Counted from the first letter of the stretch, positions 33,346-45,132 are shown. The stretch is 64,000 nucleotides of DNA from Isoetes taiwanensis (GCA_021234155.1 JAJEKV010000020.1:6186563-6250562), one strand, 5' to 3'. Program-made: numbers and translations. The notes: generated from the sequence alone by a model not told the origin.

Positions 33346-33439
33346 TTTGTATTTTCCAAAAATGGCCCTAAGAGCTGTGTTTTATTTAAATTTTTTTGCC
33401 TGTAGCATCACTTGACTAACTTGATTTTGTCTTTTGCAG

Positions 33440-33586
33440 TCCTTATCTCGACCAGATACTACATGCTTGGGAGCAATGAAAAGACCAGTTCATTGAAGAA
33501 AGATGCCGAGAAGAGGGTGGTGACATCAGTTGGACATACAAGCACGTGGCCTATGAAGGAACTCCTCATACAAATTTCTATCGTCT
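33440..33586 (+). pseudogene. Exon-like captured block in the DNA transposon
   Basis: It follows a textbook acceptor (TTTTGTCTTTTGCAG) and ends at a donor (CGTCT|GTAAGT). The frame reads PYLDQILHAWEQ, a TGA, then KDQFIEERCREEGG, DISWTYKHVAYEGT and PHTNFYR. The in-frame TGA is one base from a Trp codon. The residue pattern is protein-like. It could be a remnant of the transposase or a captured host exon; I do not recognise it. Confidence 0.45.
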
Positions 33587-34068
33587 GTAAGTTGCTCCGT
33601 CACTTGGACATAGCTCCGTCACTAGGTGGTTCATGTGTGAAGAGGGTGTAATCATTGTGATAATACGACCACTATGGTCGCTTCACCCACTGTAATATAT
33701 ATTGTAATGAGCCCATTTATAAATATAAGGTATCTCAAAACTAGTATTTTTTGTTGATTAAGTAAACAATTTGCTTAATTTTTGTTGGAATTTGTAATCT
33801 CTTGTCTACCCACCTAAGAAAATAGAGCCAAAATGTCTTGGTAAAGGAATTCACCCTCACGCGAAAAACTCTTATTTTGAATGACAAATAGCCCCCAAAA
33901 CAGGGACTCGACTCGATATCCCAGAAAACTGAGCTTGGATGCACAGTAACAGACAAAAATTCGAATTAAGGACAGTTTTCGGGTCGGGGTGCTCCTTTTT
34001 GTGTAAAATAACAGAGTTCCGAAAAAAAGTGGGAATGGAATGAGTCCCACTTTAATTAAATACGACTT

Positions 34069-34790
34069 AACTGAAAACGTGGGCAGAAGCAGGGAAACTC
34101 AGAGCACAAGGTCAGGCTGGTTTCCGACCAGAGTACTCGACTACGGATCATCTGGTGACCCTAAGGATAATGATAGAGCAGACAAAGGAGAGTAACAAGA
34201 AGATCATATGCTGCTTCGTGGACTTTAAAAAAGCCTTCGACACCGTACCCAGAGATAAACTCCTACTTAGACTAATAGGACTAGAAGGGTTAGTAGGATC
34301 AATTGCAAGGCTATACCAAAAGGTATATGCCAAGACAGATGGGGAAGGGGAAGCCATAGACTGCGACACAAGAGTAAAGCAAGGATGCCCACTATCACCC
34401 ACACTTTTTGGGATATACATAGATGCCCTACAGAAATTTGTCAAGGAGAGAGGGGGAGACAGTGAAGCACCAATGATAGGGAGAACAAAAGTCCCAATAA
34501 TGCTATATGCCGATGATTTAGGTATGATGGCGACCAGAGCCAAAGGAATGCACAGAATGCTAGAGATATTAGAACAGTTTTGTGCGGAGACAGGACTGAC
34601 AGTCAACCTGGACAAAACAAAAATAGTGACCTTCGGTACAAAGATAAAACACAGACCCTTTAAATATAAGGGGAAAGAACTAGAGGAAGCCACAGAGTAC
34701 AGATACCTGGGATATGACACACATGGGGGAGGGGGGGGAGGGGGGGGAAGTGGTCAAAAGGGGCAGATACCAGATTCCAAGCAGCGATAG
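34069..34790 (+). pseudogene. LINE RT core after the transposon
   Basis: Contains QAGFRPEYSTTDHL, CFVDFKKAFDTVPR (first catalytic Asp), RVKQGCPLSPTLFGIYIDAL, IMLYADDLGMMA (catalytic YADD) and GLTVNLDKTKIVTF. The catalytic motifs are intact. The frame is lost at a poly-G run (34727-34748). It belongs with 29750-29949. Confidence 0.88.
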
Positions 34791-35698
34791 GCAATTATTA
34801 CATCATGATGAATCATTGTAACAACAATAGGATCACCAACTGGGAAATCAAAACATACCTATTTAGCACATTAGTCGCATCAATACAGCTGTACGGATGC
34901 GAGACATGGGGACCAGGCCTATCAGAGAAGAAATGGGAAAAACAAGAAGGCATATTGAGGCAATGGCACGGACAGGAATTTCAGGTGAAAACAGGTACAT
35001 CACTAGCAACAATCTTATATGAGACAGGGGAAAAGCCAATGGAAGTGAGGGCATGGGAAAGAACAATTAGGTACCTAATACAGGACAACAGCTATGGAAA
35101 AGAGGACAAACTGTCGTCACTGGCGATAGAGGAATCAGCAAAACAACACATAACAACAGGCAATGGATGGTTTAACGAAGTGGCAAAGTGGACGGCAAGC
35201 ATGGGGATGCAACTAAGCCAGATTATACAAGCGGATAGATGGGACGAAGAATGGGCAGGCAGAGCAATGAGGGGCTGGCTGGCACGGCACACAGGGCCCA
35301 AAGCAAACTGGCTACTGGGAACCTTCAATCCAGGGGGACAGATAGGGCATATCACGTACAAAAGCAGCATGTTGAATAAGAGTAACAGGGGAACGCTGGC
35401 GAGATTCAGAATGGGGAGCCATGACCTCCGAATTGAGAAAGATAGATGGAGAAAAATAGATAGAGCAGAACGAATATGTCGAATATGTGATTCAGGAAAA
35501 ATAAAAGACGAAGCACACATGGTAAAGGGGTGCCCGGTATACACAGACATAAGGTCCAAATTTAACAAGGTCAGGTGGGACCTCCCACTCCCAGCACTGA
35601 TGGACAAAGAAGAGACACTCACAGATGTAGCGAAAGCTATAAAAGAGATGATAATAAGACACCGGGGGGTGCACAAAGAGAGAGGGCTAATAATCTGA
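34760..35698 (+). pseudogene. LINE ORF2 C-terminal region
   Basis: After the poly-G frameshift, the frame KWSKGADTRFQAAIGNYY continues into 34805-35698: YLFSTLVASIQLYGCETWG, LATILYETGEKPMEVRA, RFRMGSHDLRIEKDRW and ERICRICDSG...DEAHMVKGCPVY. The last part is a putative Zn-binding Cys/His motif of LINE C termini. Ends at TGA 35696-35698. Only the G-run breaks it from the RT core, and that could be an assembly error. Confidence 0.85.
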
Positions 35699-35936
35699 GA
35701 AGCACGGATGAGGCGGATCAGAGGGGCCCACAAAGTACAGTTCAAAACTGTTTATAGCGATGCATTGTGTATGGCCAAGAAGCCAGCTATAAGCACGATG
35801 CGGATAGTATAAAAGAACAAGAGAAGCCCGCTAGATGGCTACATAAACCTATGCGTCTGTTTGCTGGCAGCACCCTTTGGGAGCTCGCAGGATGCTACAC
35901 AAGTCCGGGGGCCTCACGGCCTGAGGGACATTAATG

Positions 35937-35965
35937 TATATTCTATTCTATTCTATTCTATTCCC
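35937..35965 (+). repeat. (ATTCT)n tail of the LINE
   Basis: TATTCTATTCTATTC repeats directly after the LINE 3' region; marks its 3' end. Confidence 0.85.
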
Positions 35966-36584
35966 TCTCACACAATCTGGGTGAGAATGTTTTTTAAGAA
36001 ACTGATGTGGAGGACTGAGTGCTAATTACCTTAACATTTAGCTATTTTCCCATTGAGTGTGGTGTTAGATTGATTTATTTTAGCCTGCAACATATGTACG
36101 ATGAGGGGCAAAAATTAAGTCTCAAAACCACATAGTCAGTGTGAAGATATCAAACTGATTTTGTAGTTGTGGATTTGCATTCATTATCTTTTGGTATTAT
36201 TATTTTAAATGTTAAAGTTTGTTTCTTCTAGATCATTTGTGATCTTGAGAAAAAAACAAATGAAAGTAATTTGGGGTTAAATAATATTTTAATTCAGTGA
36301 TGTAGTTCATTCTTAAAAGCATGTGGTTTATGCACAATCACATTTATCTCGATGACATACAACATGATTGGAAATAGTCTAGACAAACATAGTCTGACTG
36401 GTCTGGTATGTGAAAATAGGCGAATAGAAAACTCAGTCATGGCATGCGAAAATAGGCGAATGACCTGAACTAGGCAATTCAAAAACATTCCGCGGCATAT
36501 GAAAACAGGTGAATAAAAGAGTAACCTTATATTGTGTTACAATGGACTGAGATAGACCACTGAGACCATATGCCTTCCAAGATG
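35966..36584. other. Non-coding stretch
   Basis: AT-rich. GGCGAATA(A/G) and ATG(C/A)GAAAATAGGCGAAT recur at 36410-36510. No gene seen. Confidence 0.5.
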
Positions 36585-37480
36585 CCACCTAGGCTTCAAC
36601 ATGCCACCTAGGCTCAAACATGCCACGTGGGCTCCAGCTTGCCACCTAGGCTCCAACATGCCACCTAACATGCCAAGGTGGCCCAAACATGCCACGCGGT
36701 CTCCAACATGCCACCTAGGCTCAAACATGCGAAGGTGGCTCAAACATGCCACCTAGGCTCCAACATGCCACCTAGGCTCAAACATGCCAAGGTGGCTCAA
36801 ACATGCCACTCAAGGTGGCTTAAACATGCCACGTGGGCTCCAACATGCCACCTAGCCTCAAACATGCCAAGGTGGCTCAAACATGCCACGCAGGCTCCAA
36901 CATGTCACCTAGGCTACAACATGCCATCTAGGCTCAAACATGCCATGTAGGCTCCAACATGCCACCTAGGCTCAAACATGCCTGGGCTCCAACTTGCCAC
37001 CTAGGCTCCAACATGCCACCTAACATGCCAAGGTGGCCCAAACATGCCACGCGGGCTCCAACATGCCACCTAGGCTCAAACATGCCAAGGCGTCTCAAAC
37101 ATGCCACCCAAGGTGGCTTTAACATGTCACGTGGGCTCCAACATGCCACCTAGCCTCAAACATGCCAAGGTGGCTCAAACAGCGGGCTCCAACATGCCAC
37201 CTAGGCGCAAACATGCCACATGGGCTCCAACTTGCCACCTAGGCTCCAACATGCCATGGTGGAGTGTTGGAGCCTAGGTGGAGTGTTTGAGTCATCTTGG
37301 CATGTTGGAACTAGGTGGCGTGCTTGAGCCACCTTGGCATGTTGGAGTCTAGGTGGCACGTTGGAGCCTAGGTGGCATGTTTCAGCCACATTGGCATGTT
37401 GGAGCCTAGGTGGCGTGCTCGAGCCACCTTGGCATATTTGAGCCTAGTTGGCATGTTGGAGCCCGCGTGGCATGTTTGAG
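36585..37480. repeat. Minisatellite with internal inversion
   Basis: From 36585 to about 37252 units of 18-24 bp read CATGCCACCTAGGCTC(C/A)AA and CATGCCAAGGTGGCTCAAA. From about 37257 to 37480 the same units appear in reverse complement (TTGGAGCCTAGGTGG, TTGGCATGTTGGAG). The array therefore folds back on itself. The open frames on both strands arise from a repeat length near a multiple of three. Confidence 0.92.
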
Positions 37481-38358
37481 TTAATATGAACTCTAAATAA
37501 GCATTCAAATTTAAGTTGTTAATATTTATCTTCAAACATGCATAATCAAGGTCCGCTAACATATAAAGCAGTATGTTTAACATCTGGATCCAACATTTTT
37601 GCCCAACATATGTCCAATATATGCTCAACTACTAGAGAACCACAGTCTCACCCTTTCCATAAGCTCAGGGTAATAACTTTGGAATGATCTAGTACTTGGG
37701 CAATTGAATTCCATAGCGATAAACAACTCCCATTTGTGGCTAATCAAATTGAATAGATTTAAGCCAAGGTAGGACTAAATAATGGCTGACCACAACAACT
37801 AGGCAAAGCTATCTAACCCGAAAGTTCTATTTTTCAAACACTATCACCAACACCTATAATGCAAGTAGCCAACGAGTCAATAACGCTCTAATTACTGCTA
37901 GGGTAACACTCGATAATCTGAGCACATTTGGGGTGAACATTATATATGCTCAAAATTAAAATGATGCTCGGGTAAAAAATAAACTAATACTATAGTATTG
38001 TATTGTATTCAACGGCCAAGATAAATAGCAATGATATTGATCTCAGTTCTATAATCTTATTGGCTCCTAGAATGGACGGTGTAGATTTGCAAAGAGATCA
38101 ATGGGAGAGATTGTGATCCAGGTTCTTTAACTTGATTGGCTCCTTGTTAGCGGCATCTCCCCGTTTTTCTTCCCCCTTTGGTCGGGCTATGGCGATACTC
38201 CGTTTGCCATGGCGATTGCAAATCCGGCAGTGGCACATCCCATCTTTTCTTTAATCCACCCCAAATCTGACCCTCTGAACTTCTTGAATGCGAGATCAAA
38301 CACCCCTTTCATCGTTTCTCAGAATCCCTAATCTGAATTCTACCTCTGAAGCACCGCT
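37481..38358. other. Non-coding stretch
   Basis: No supported gene or repeat. GC content rises from about 38150, in front of a candidate gene start. Confidence 0.45.
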
Positions 38359-38439
38359 ATGGCGTCTCGCCATCAATCGGTTGCTGCAAAGGCTTCATAT
38401 TTGGCTACTGCTGCTGCAAAAGCTTTCATATTTGAATGA
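38359..38439 (+). CDS. Possible first exon or upstream ORF
   Basis: ATG 38359-38361 opens MASRHQSVAAKASYLATAAA and stops at TGA 38437-38439. The Ala/Ser/Lys-rich start looks like a transit peptide. The phrase GCTGCAAAAGCTTTCATATTTG is repeated three times in 38376-38465, so the frame could be broken by repeat slippage. A donor-like CACA|GTAAGA follows at 38472. Weak evidence. Confidence 0.25.
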   Translation: MASRHQSVAAKASYLATAAAKAFIFE

Positions 38440-38640
38440 TTCTGCTGCAAAAGATTTCATATTTGGCGCCACAGTAAGAGGATCCTGCCACAGTAAGATA
38501 CTTCATTTTCGTTACTGCTGTAGTAAGAGGTTTCCTGATCAGGCGAGCTTCCAAGCTTCAAAAGTAAGAGAATGCAGACCCGATTCTTTTGTATTGCCTT
38601 TGTTTCTTTTCTTTTACTTTGTTCTTCTTGTTTTATGCAG

Positions 38641-38754
38641 AAGCCTGGTGAGACCAAGGTGTCTGCGATTCCCTTGCTAGTTTGTCGGTCTGGTAGCAAG
38701 AGTACAATGGAGGGTCCCTTCATGCATGCTGCTGGCAAAACCACCGTGGCTGAG
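38641..38754 (+). CDS. Candidate internal exon, 38 codons
   Basis: Bounded by a pyrimidine-rich acceptor ending TTTTATGCAG and a donor GCTGAG|GTAGAG. Phase 0 at both ends: KPGETKVSAIPLLVCRSGSK, STMEGPFMHAAGKTTVAE. The clean length and boundaries support a real exon; the family is unknown. A second weaker candidate is 39343-39399 (IWFAYRRYKEQISEFVFS). Confidence 0.4.
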
Positions 38755-39809
38755 GTAGAGGTTTCTATTCTGCTCTCTCTCTCTCTTTTTTTTTAAGGAT
38801 TTGCCTACAGATCATTCTTCTTGGGTCTTGCCATTCTTGTTTCGTCATAAGGCTGGCCATTCTTGTTGGCTCTTGGCAGAAAGCTTCTGCTACAAGTCTT
38901 TTCCTCCTTTGTTGTACCGGAAGGATTGTTGGAGCAGAGGCCTTGACTTGTTTCTTCCGTCCTTTTCTTCTTTGTTACAGATGGTTTTTTGCTGGGTCAG
39001 TATTCATTATCTTTATTGGAGAGGAAGGAAGAAAGAAATATTTAATTAACATCTAGAGCATATTGTCCTCTAAGCTTGATGAAAGATAAAGCTAAATCAT
39101 AGATCATATGCTTTCAGCATTTGAATCGTCCGTAACTTAATCTGTTCATGCTTCCATAACTTAAATTTTGCATTTTTCAAAACTTCTTGCTTTTGTAAGC
39201 CCAGTTAGGTAGTGAGCTTTGCCCTGAAGTGCAGGATTTGCCCTTATTTTGTTGATACACTTGAGTTAAAAGATGCAAAGTCTTTTACTCTGTTGACAGT
39301 CTTTTTTCTCAAACATTTTATCCATTTGTTTTAAAACTATAGGGATCTGGTTTGCATACAGAAGATACAAAGAACAGATATCAGAGTTTGTTTTCTCAGG
39401 TTCTAGTAGGTACTCTATTTTTTTTGCTTTGATTTTTGACCTGAATCTGCCTATAAAAGCTTATTAGAGCTTATCTCTTCCAATGGCTTTAAACAAGGGT
39501 GCTGATATTTTATGCTACTAATGTTTTAATTAACATTTCTAATTAGAATGTAGAAAACTATAATTAATAACGATCTGTGCTCTTTAATTTTAGGCATCTA
39601 TGCTTGATGCCTTATCTTTTAAGTTCCATATTTATGTAATGTCTAATGGAATTTATTTGGGTTTGATTCCCAAAAGGCAATCAAGAAATTCAATCAGGAT
39701 TTTTGAATATCTCGAATCAGGATGAGCTAAGATACTTAAGTTTAGCGCATTGTTTCCTTAAAACTACAATAGAAAAACATGTCTTATTTACAAAAACAAC
39801 ACGTGGTTG

Positions 39810-40242
39810 CACTACAACTAATAAAAATAACATATGGACAATTGAAGAAAAACTATGTCTGGAAAACTTACATATAAAAACCATGTGTTGTTTTTAGGCA
39901 AAGACCACATTGGAAAACCATGCGTTATGCATTGTTTTTGGGTGATTATCACACTTAAAAACCATGCGTTGTTTTTGTTTTTTAGTAAAAACCACACATA
40001 AAATTTAGGTATTGTTTTTGTCGAAAATCATGGTAAAAAATACACATAAAAATTACACATTGTTTTTGTCTAAAAAGCATGCATGAAAACTATGTGTCCT
40101 TTTTGTGTGAAAAATCACACACAAAAATTACGCGTTGTTTCTAGCATTTTCGGAACAATATTATGCATGGTCTTTAAGTGTTGTTTTTCTGCAAAAAAGA
40201 TGGCAAAAAACTACACGTAAAGCCAATTTTGGGGTTGTAGTG
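39810..40242. mobile_element. CACTA-like MITE with internal tandem repeats
   Basis: CACTACAAC at 39810-39818 and GTTGTAGTG at 40234-40242 form short terminal inverted repeats like those of plant CACTA elements. The interior repeats AAAACCATGCGTTGTTTTTG-like units. No direct 3-bp target repeat is seen, so the call is tentative. Confidence 0.4.
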
Positions 40243-41359
40243 CCATTGCTTGTATGATTGAAGAAACTATTAGGTCTTCAGTGAAAAGATCGCCATTCTT
40301 TCTATGCAGTAACTTAAGAAGCTTAACACTAGAAATCGTTTAGTGGTTTATCATTATTAACAAGTACACTTTGAGTGGGAAGGGCGTCATGCCTTTTATG
40401 CATTAATTGAAACGCTTTAGACTAGAAGCCATTAGTGGATTACCAACTTTAATAAGTACTACAATACGTAAGAAACCATCCATAGTTCTTAATGGTTTTA
40501 GTCTATTAACTTGAAATGCTTCAGACTACATAACATTACTAGTTTATCAATGATAACCATGAACCTGATGCATTACAAAACCATGCACATTTTGAGCAAA
40601 ACAATTATATCTAATTTTGATAAGCACAATAGTGCTTTAATAGAAAACCCTAAACACTTTGACTAATCAACTAATAGTGATTTATTGCTATTAACACAAT
40701 TCGAACCGTGCAGGTTTACCATGAAAATTAGCCGGGCCAGTTTTCCACAATAATAAACTACAACAACTACCACATTATAAAATCACATGAATAGAGCACT
40801 ACATTGAAACCACATCCACAACCATCACGTTATACCACATGGACAAACCGTACCCTAAAAACGATATAATGAACCACATCCACGTACCAACATATAATAC
40901 CACTTTCACAAACACTAGAAATAAGCCATTTACAATCACCATGACGTAATACCACCTTAACAAACCTTATAAGAAAACCAACTAGTTTAGCCACATATGG
41001 TTTTTAATGAAATTCCCCAAACACCCATTAGTTTTGTAGAATGGTTTTCTAGTCACAACCATAGAAAAAACCATGTAGTATTTTAATTTTGGGTGCCTTG
41101 TGATATATGGTGGTTTTTGTACTCGTAACTGTGATTCAAGCTTGGGATCACCGTAGCTCTTGCCTACAACATCATTAAATGCTTCATTTTTTTCATACCA
41201 TCCAAATGCCTTGTGTGGCGTCCTGCTCCTGCTCCTGCTCCTAGGTGAATGACTGCTGAAAAACAACATTTCAACTGTAAAGGGTATACAACTATGAACA
41301 GTCTAATTATTACAGCCTGTCTGACTAAGCCAACAAGCATTTACAAAGCCCTGGTTTAT
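40243..41359. other. Non-coding stretch
   Basis: AT-rich with faint repetition of GAAACGCTTTAGACTA/TGAAATGCTTCAGACTA phrases (40400-40530). No gene supported. Confidence 0.45.
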
Positions 41360-41462
41360 GAATAGCTTTAGATCGTCCTGCCAAGGATCACCAGGCAAAA
41401 CATGAATGCAAAAGAAAACCTTAAGTGTAAACAACCGCCGAACCTCTGCTTCAACACATCCC
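41360..41462 (+). repeat. 103-bp direct repeat, copy 1
   Basis: GAATAGCTTTAGATCGTCC to TCAACACATCCC; nearly identical to 42344-42446, 984 bp away, same orientation. Confidence 0.85.
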
Positions 41463-42343
41463 GCTTAACATCATCTGTCTGCAGGCCCAACATCGCCGAT
41501 ACCTTACTTCAAATGCTACATCTGGGGACATGGTATCAAATGCTCATCAAGACAAGAGAGAACATACCACCGAATGTAACTAAGGATGTGTGTTTTCGCT
41601 TCCTGCAGCCTGATGTATGTGTTGCATTGGATTCCACTGTTTGCAGAAAGACAACAGGTTAGATATGATTCTGAATATTTGTATGCACTAGGTTCATAGC
41701 ATCATGTGAGAAGGGTCAATTTCACGCAACTGCAGAATGTAGACTTGTTCGTTTACCAACATGTTAAGAGCTGAACTTCATTGCAAGTTGTTTTGGATTG
41801 TTTTGGAACATCTATTTAAGGGAGTCAATAATTTTCTCACCATATCTAGATCATTCAAAACAAGCAACCGAATAAGCAAGAAGTCCCATGTTTGCACCAC
41901 TAAGCTAAAATGCATAAATATGGAGGGTAAGTTTGTTCTAAGTTGATGTCATGGAATATCAAAAATGGGAAGAAACAAGGTACCTTGTGAGCATCCTCCT
42001 AAGGATCACCATCATATCCTTCCTTACACTTGCAAACATGACCAGACAAAAATTGTGGATCATCGCAGCAATCACTATTTGCTTTTGCAACTAGAACGTG
42101 AACAATTGCCAGGAAGATACCACATAAGCTCCAATCCATATTGAGCTTCAACAGTCATAACAGAGTCAGAATTCGTCTCTGTGGACAAGGAGGTAACCCA
42201 GCTGGTAAAAACGCTACAATTAGTCACAGAAAGAGCCTGCAGACCCAACATCACCGCACATCGCATAGCTGAGCTTTTCCTTCTTTTCCATCGATTTCCA
42301 TGTTCTAATATCACCCCAAAAAACCAACTGATCTGCAAACAAC
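41463..42343. other. Sequence between direct repeats
   Basis: No supported gene. Frames on both strands (42075-42368 minus, 42181-42408 plus) overlap each other and lack recognisable motifs. Confidence 0.4.
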
Positions 42344-42446
42344 GAATAGCTTTAGATCGTCCTGCCAAGGATCACCAGGCAAAACATGAATGCAAAAGAA
42401 AACCTTAAATGTAAACAACCGCCGAAGCTCTGCCTCAACACATCCC
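42344..42446 (+). repeat. 103-bp direct repeat, copy 2
   Basis: Second copy of 41360-41462 with a few substitutions. Confidence 0.85.
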
Positions 42447-43399
42447 AGAGCCAGAATGGCCTAGTTCTGGATCAGAAGCCCTCGCTTTCTAACACAACAA
42501 CCCATCAAAAACTGCAAATGCAGAGCTGCCATGCTGGTTTGCATGTTCTAAACAGGGGCGGCTGGGTCGATACACAGGCAACCATGGCACTGCCCGGTTA
42601 GGTAGTTTCCACACCGGCCGCCCAGCAACACTGGCGACCGCCAGTTTACAGCCAATAGTAAGTTTGGAGCAGTTTACAGCCAACAGTAAGTTTGGAGCAG
42701 TTTCTGGCATGTACTAGGTATATTCTAGCATATGCTTAAAATATACCAGAAACCTCATATAAACAAGGGTTTGCCCCCTAGGGGCAACCCAAAAAACAAG
42801 TTAAATCTCAACTATATACAACTTAAAGGTTTTTAATATCCTAAATAGACCTAATTATATTTAGCTCAATTTGAGTAGTTGTTAGCAAAATTTTCACTAC
42901 TCTATTATTTATCACTGGAGGCAACAAGGAAATACTTGATCTACATGGGTGATTAGAGGCGAGTCTATAATTCTAAATACCCGGATCAATACAAATGGGA
43001 AAAGACGAAACATCAAAAATTTGGCGAAAGAATAAAAAATTATTTTCAATCTAACATATTCAGCTTTAGTATTTCATTTTTGAAAATACTCAAAATATAG
43101 CCATTTGGCTATAAACAGCCCCTTAAGGGTAACCTTGGTCAATGTTGAAAGGATTGTGGAAATAGATGATAAAGAAATTTGCAAGGCAACCCTAGTAAGT
43201 CAACTTAATGGTAATCCTTGGCTCTCAAAGGATAGGTTGACTAGGGTATAAAATCAAATTTATTGTGTAGGAGTGGAGAAGGAAGGAAGGAAGGAAGGAA
43301 GTATATTTTAACGTTCACGGAGGCCAACTGGCCTATGAGACGGTGATACAATATAGCGGAAAGTTTCCAAACACAAAAGAAAACCACAGAAACCCTGTA
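42447..43399. other. Non-coding stretch with (GGAA)n
   Basis: Contains a GGAA microsatellite at 43277-43301 and an AAGTTTGGAGCAGTTT phrase repeated near 42660 and 42690. No gene supported. Confidence 0.5.
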
Positions 43400-43640
43400 C
43401 AATGTGTCTCTACCACTGGGATGAAAAAACCCCCTATGTGGGAGGAAAAACCCTTGTAGTAGTGCTTTATTTTGGGCTTTGCAAGAGTGGGCGCATCCCA
43501 CAGGGAGGTAGCAAAGCGCTCATTCAAATGAAGCTCCTGCTCCGCGATATCCAACATATCCATAATGTGTTGATAGTCTATGGACCATCTTGCGAACCAT
43601 CCCCTACAATGCTCCTGCCACCCTCTCTTCAGACGTTAAG
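43400..43640 (-). pseudogene. Fragment of the 26.4-28.4 kb LINE type
   Basis: The minus-strand frame LNERFATSLWDAPTLAKPKI aligns with LDAGYAATLWDASTLAKPKT at 26391-26798, and neighbouring DNA (GGACCATC..GCGAACCATCCC..ACA) is also shared. A short stray LINE piece, without other domains. Confidence 0.7.
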
Positions 43641-44286
43641 AAGATAGATGCTTCAACTTCGTTAGGAATTGGATCTGATCTGTACATTTTGAAATTGAAG
43701 GCACAACTAGAAAGAGGCAACATGTGTCATGGACTAATGAGCACAACGAGGAAACCAACACATGGTCTTCTTATGGCTTATCCGATCTGCAATTGATTGC
43801 ACTTGAATCTATCATATCCGTTGCTTGTGTAACATATCATCCAGAAATGGGTAGGTATACATTAGATAACGATGACAAATATTAGATTGAAAAGTTTTTG
43901 ATTGGCCAGCAAGAAGATTTGTACTACACGTCTATATTTGAGTATAGCATGCATTTAAGCCACACATCTATTGTTTAAATTTTGTTTTCCCGGCAAGTGG
44001 AAAACGTTTTGGATTTTTTTTTTTGAGGTTGATTTCCTAAGGTTTCAGAGATTTTAGATGCCGGGAAAAATATCCAGTCTTCCAAAAATCAGGTCTCTGA
44101 CTACTTCTATGATTTGGAAATTTGCATTTTGGGTTATCGTCCCCTTTTGGAGGAGGCAGATCCTTTATGCTCGGCATGTAAGTAAACCACGGATGATCAA
44201 GGTTTCTTCATCTATTCTATTATCCCTTTTGATTGCTTTTGGTTTCTGGCAGAGATGATCTTTTGGTTTCCTTTTGGTTATCGCAG

Positions 44287-44627
44287 GTAAGGAGCCAATC
44301 GGAGATGGGGCTCTCTACAATGCTTTATGTTTGCTTGGCGGCTATTCTGAGGAAGGTGAGCAGATACGGCCTTTTTTTTTTTTAAGAATTAGCCTTCTTT
44401 TTCTGATTTCGATTTTCTTGCATGCTGGGCATCCCAAGATTTTTATACTACATGTGCATGATTGTAAGACACCATTTTAATTTTTGGTAGAGAGCGCATG
44501 TAGTCTGATTGTTTTTGCCATATTTTGTGCAGAACTGAATGGCATCAATTTCTCAGCCCTACTACTGTGGCTATGCCTACCTTTCGACAGCCTGAAGGCA
44601 ACAAATTGATCTGGATGCTTTCTAAAG
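44287..44627 (+). CDS. Two candidate exons of an unrecognised gene
   Basis: Exon 44287-44355 follows TTATCGCAG and ends GAGGAAG|GTGAGC; its best frame is KEPIGDGALYNALCLLGGYS. Exon 44533-44627 follows TTTTGTGCAG and ends TCTAAAG|GTAATA; its most protein-like frame is TEWHQFLSPTTVAMPTFRQP. The two best frames do not join in phase, so either one is wrong or the gene is damaged. Element O inserted 500 bp downstream. Confidence 0.33.
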
Positions 44628-45132
44628 GTAATAGTCATTCATATCTTGGGGACTATCATAAAGGCAGTATGAGCTTGAGCTCCCAAAGTTTATTGACTTT
44701 TATTTTATTCTGTATGAAATAAAAAATTATCAGAGAATTATCTATTAAGGCAAGCAAGGCTATGATGTTTTCAGTTATAGATGTGGATCCATACAACATG
44801 ATGCATATGTTTAGCCATCAACAAGAACTTGGACAATTCTAAAAATGTATTCATCTGAGATTTTGAATGCCCGTCTTATGTGCTTGAATTTGGGAATAGT
44901 TCATGAGGTATGATAATCTAGCAAATTTGTAAACTTTGTACTTTATGCATCTCTGTCCATATTGTCCTTGCTTTTGTAGGTTAGCGATAGATACGATGCA
45001 GGACTTTTTCTGCAGAACTTTGAGGCATTCATTTGTCTAAACATACTACTTGAAATGCATGTTCATTCACTGTTTCAATTAGAGTAAGGTATACGATATT
45101 GTATAATTTTTGGTTATTTTGTTTTCAACAGG
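44628..45132. other. Flank of element O insertion
   Basis: A stretch at about 44915-45030 (CTAGCAAAT, GCATCTCT, GTCCTTGCTTTT) recurs in diverged form at 62930-63030 beyond O, so the target region already held a tandem duplication. O landed at TTTTCAACAGG, which looks like a 3' splice site. Positions 45128-45132 are the left target duplication ACAGG. Confidence 0.55.

Larger units (their letters stand above)
29950..34068. mobile_element. Non-autonomous DNA transposon, 25-bp perfect TIRs, 4-bp TSD
   Basis: The left end 29950-29974 starts AAGTCGTATTTAATT and is matched perfectly in reverse complement by 34044-34068. AACT is duplicated outside (29946-29949 and 34069-34072). Removing the element and one AACT restores the reading frame of the interrupted LINE across DQKL/KTW, which fixes the insertion boundaries. 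Length is 4119 bp. No transposase is recognisable. Inside are a G/A-rich tract, an 18-bp palindrome, two tandem arrays and one exon-like block. A 4-bp duplication excludes hAT (8), MULE (9), CACTA (3) and Tc1/mariner (2); Sola and Ginger elements make 4 bp, but assignment is open. Confidence 0.82.
28442..35965 (+). mobile_element. LINE (endonuclease-RT type with (ATTCT)n tail), interrupted
   Basis: A plus-strand LINE: endonuclease at 28442-29300, RT from about 29500 continuing after a DNA transposon (29950-34068) to 34790, then a C-terminal domain to 35698 and a short 3' region ending in TATTCTATTC repeats at about 35937-35963. A pentanucleotide tail in place of poly(A) is known for several LINE clades. 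The 5' end near 28420 is approximate; upstream lies the minus-strand LINE relic. Confidence 0.8.

Noticed and set aside
29946-34072. Tc1/mariner or piggyBac element
   Set aside because: TA or TTAA could be read at the ends, but the LINE reading frame fixes the empty site and gives AACT as the duplication.
36537-37389. Several open frames on both strands
   Set aside because: Products of the minisatellite unit length; frames exist in both directions with the same repeated peptide.
36585-37480. CRISPR-like array
   Set aside because: Units are contiguous and degenerate with no unique spacers; plant minisatellite.
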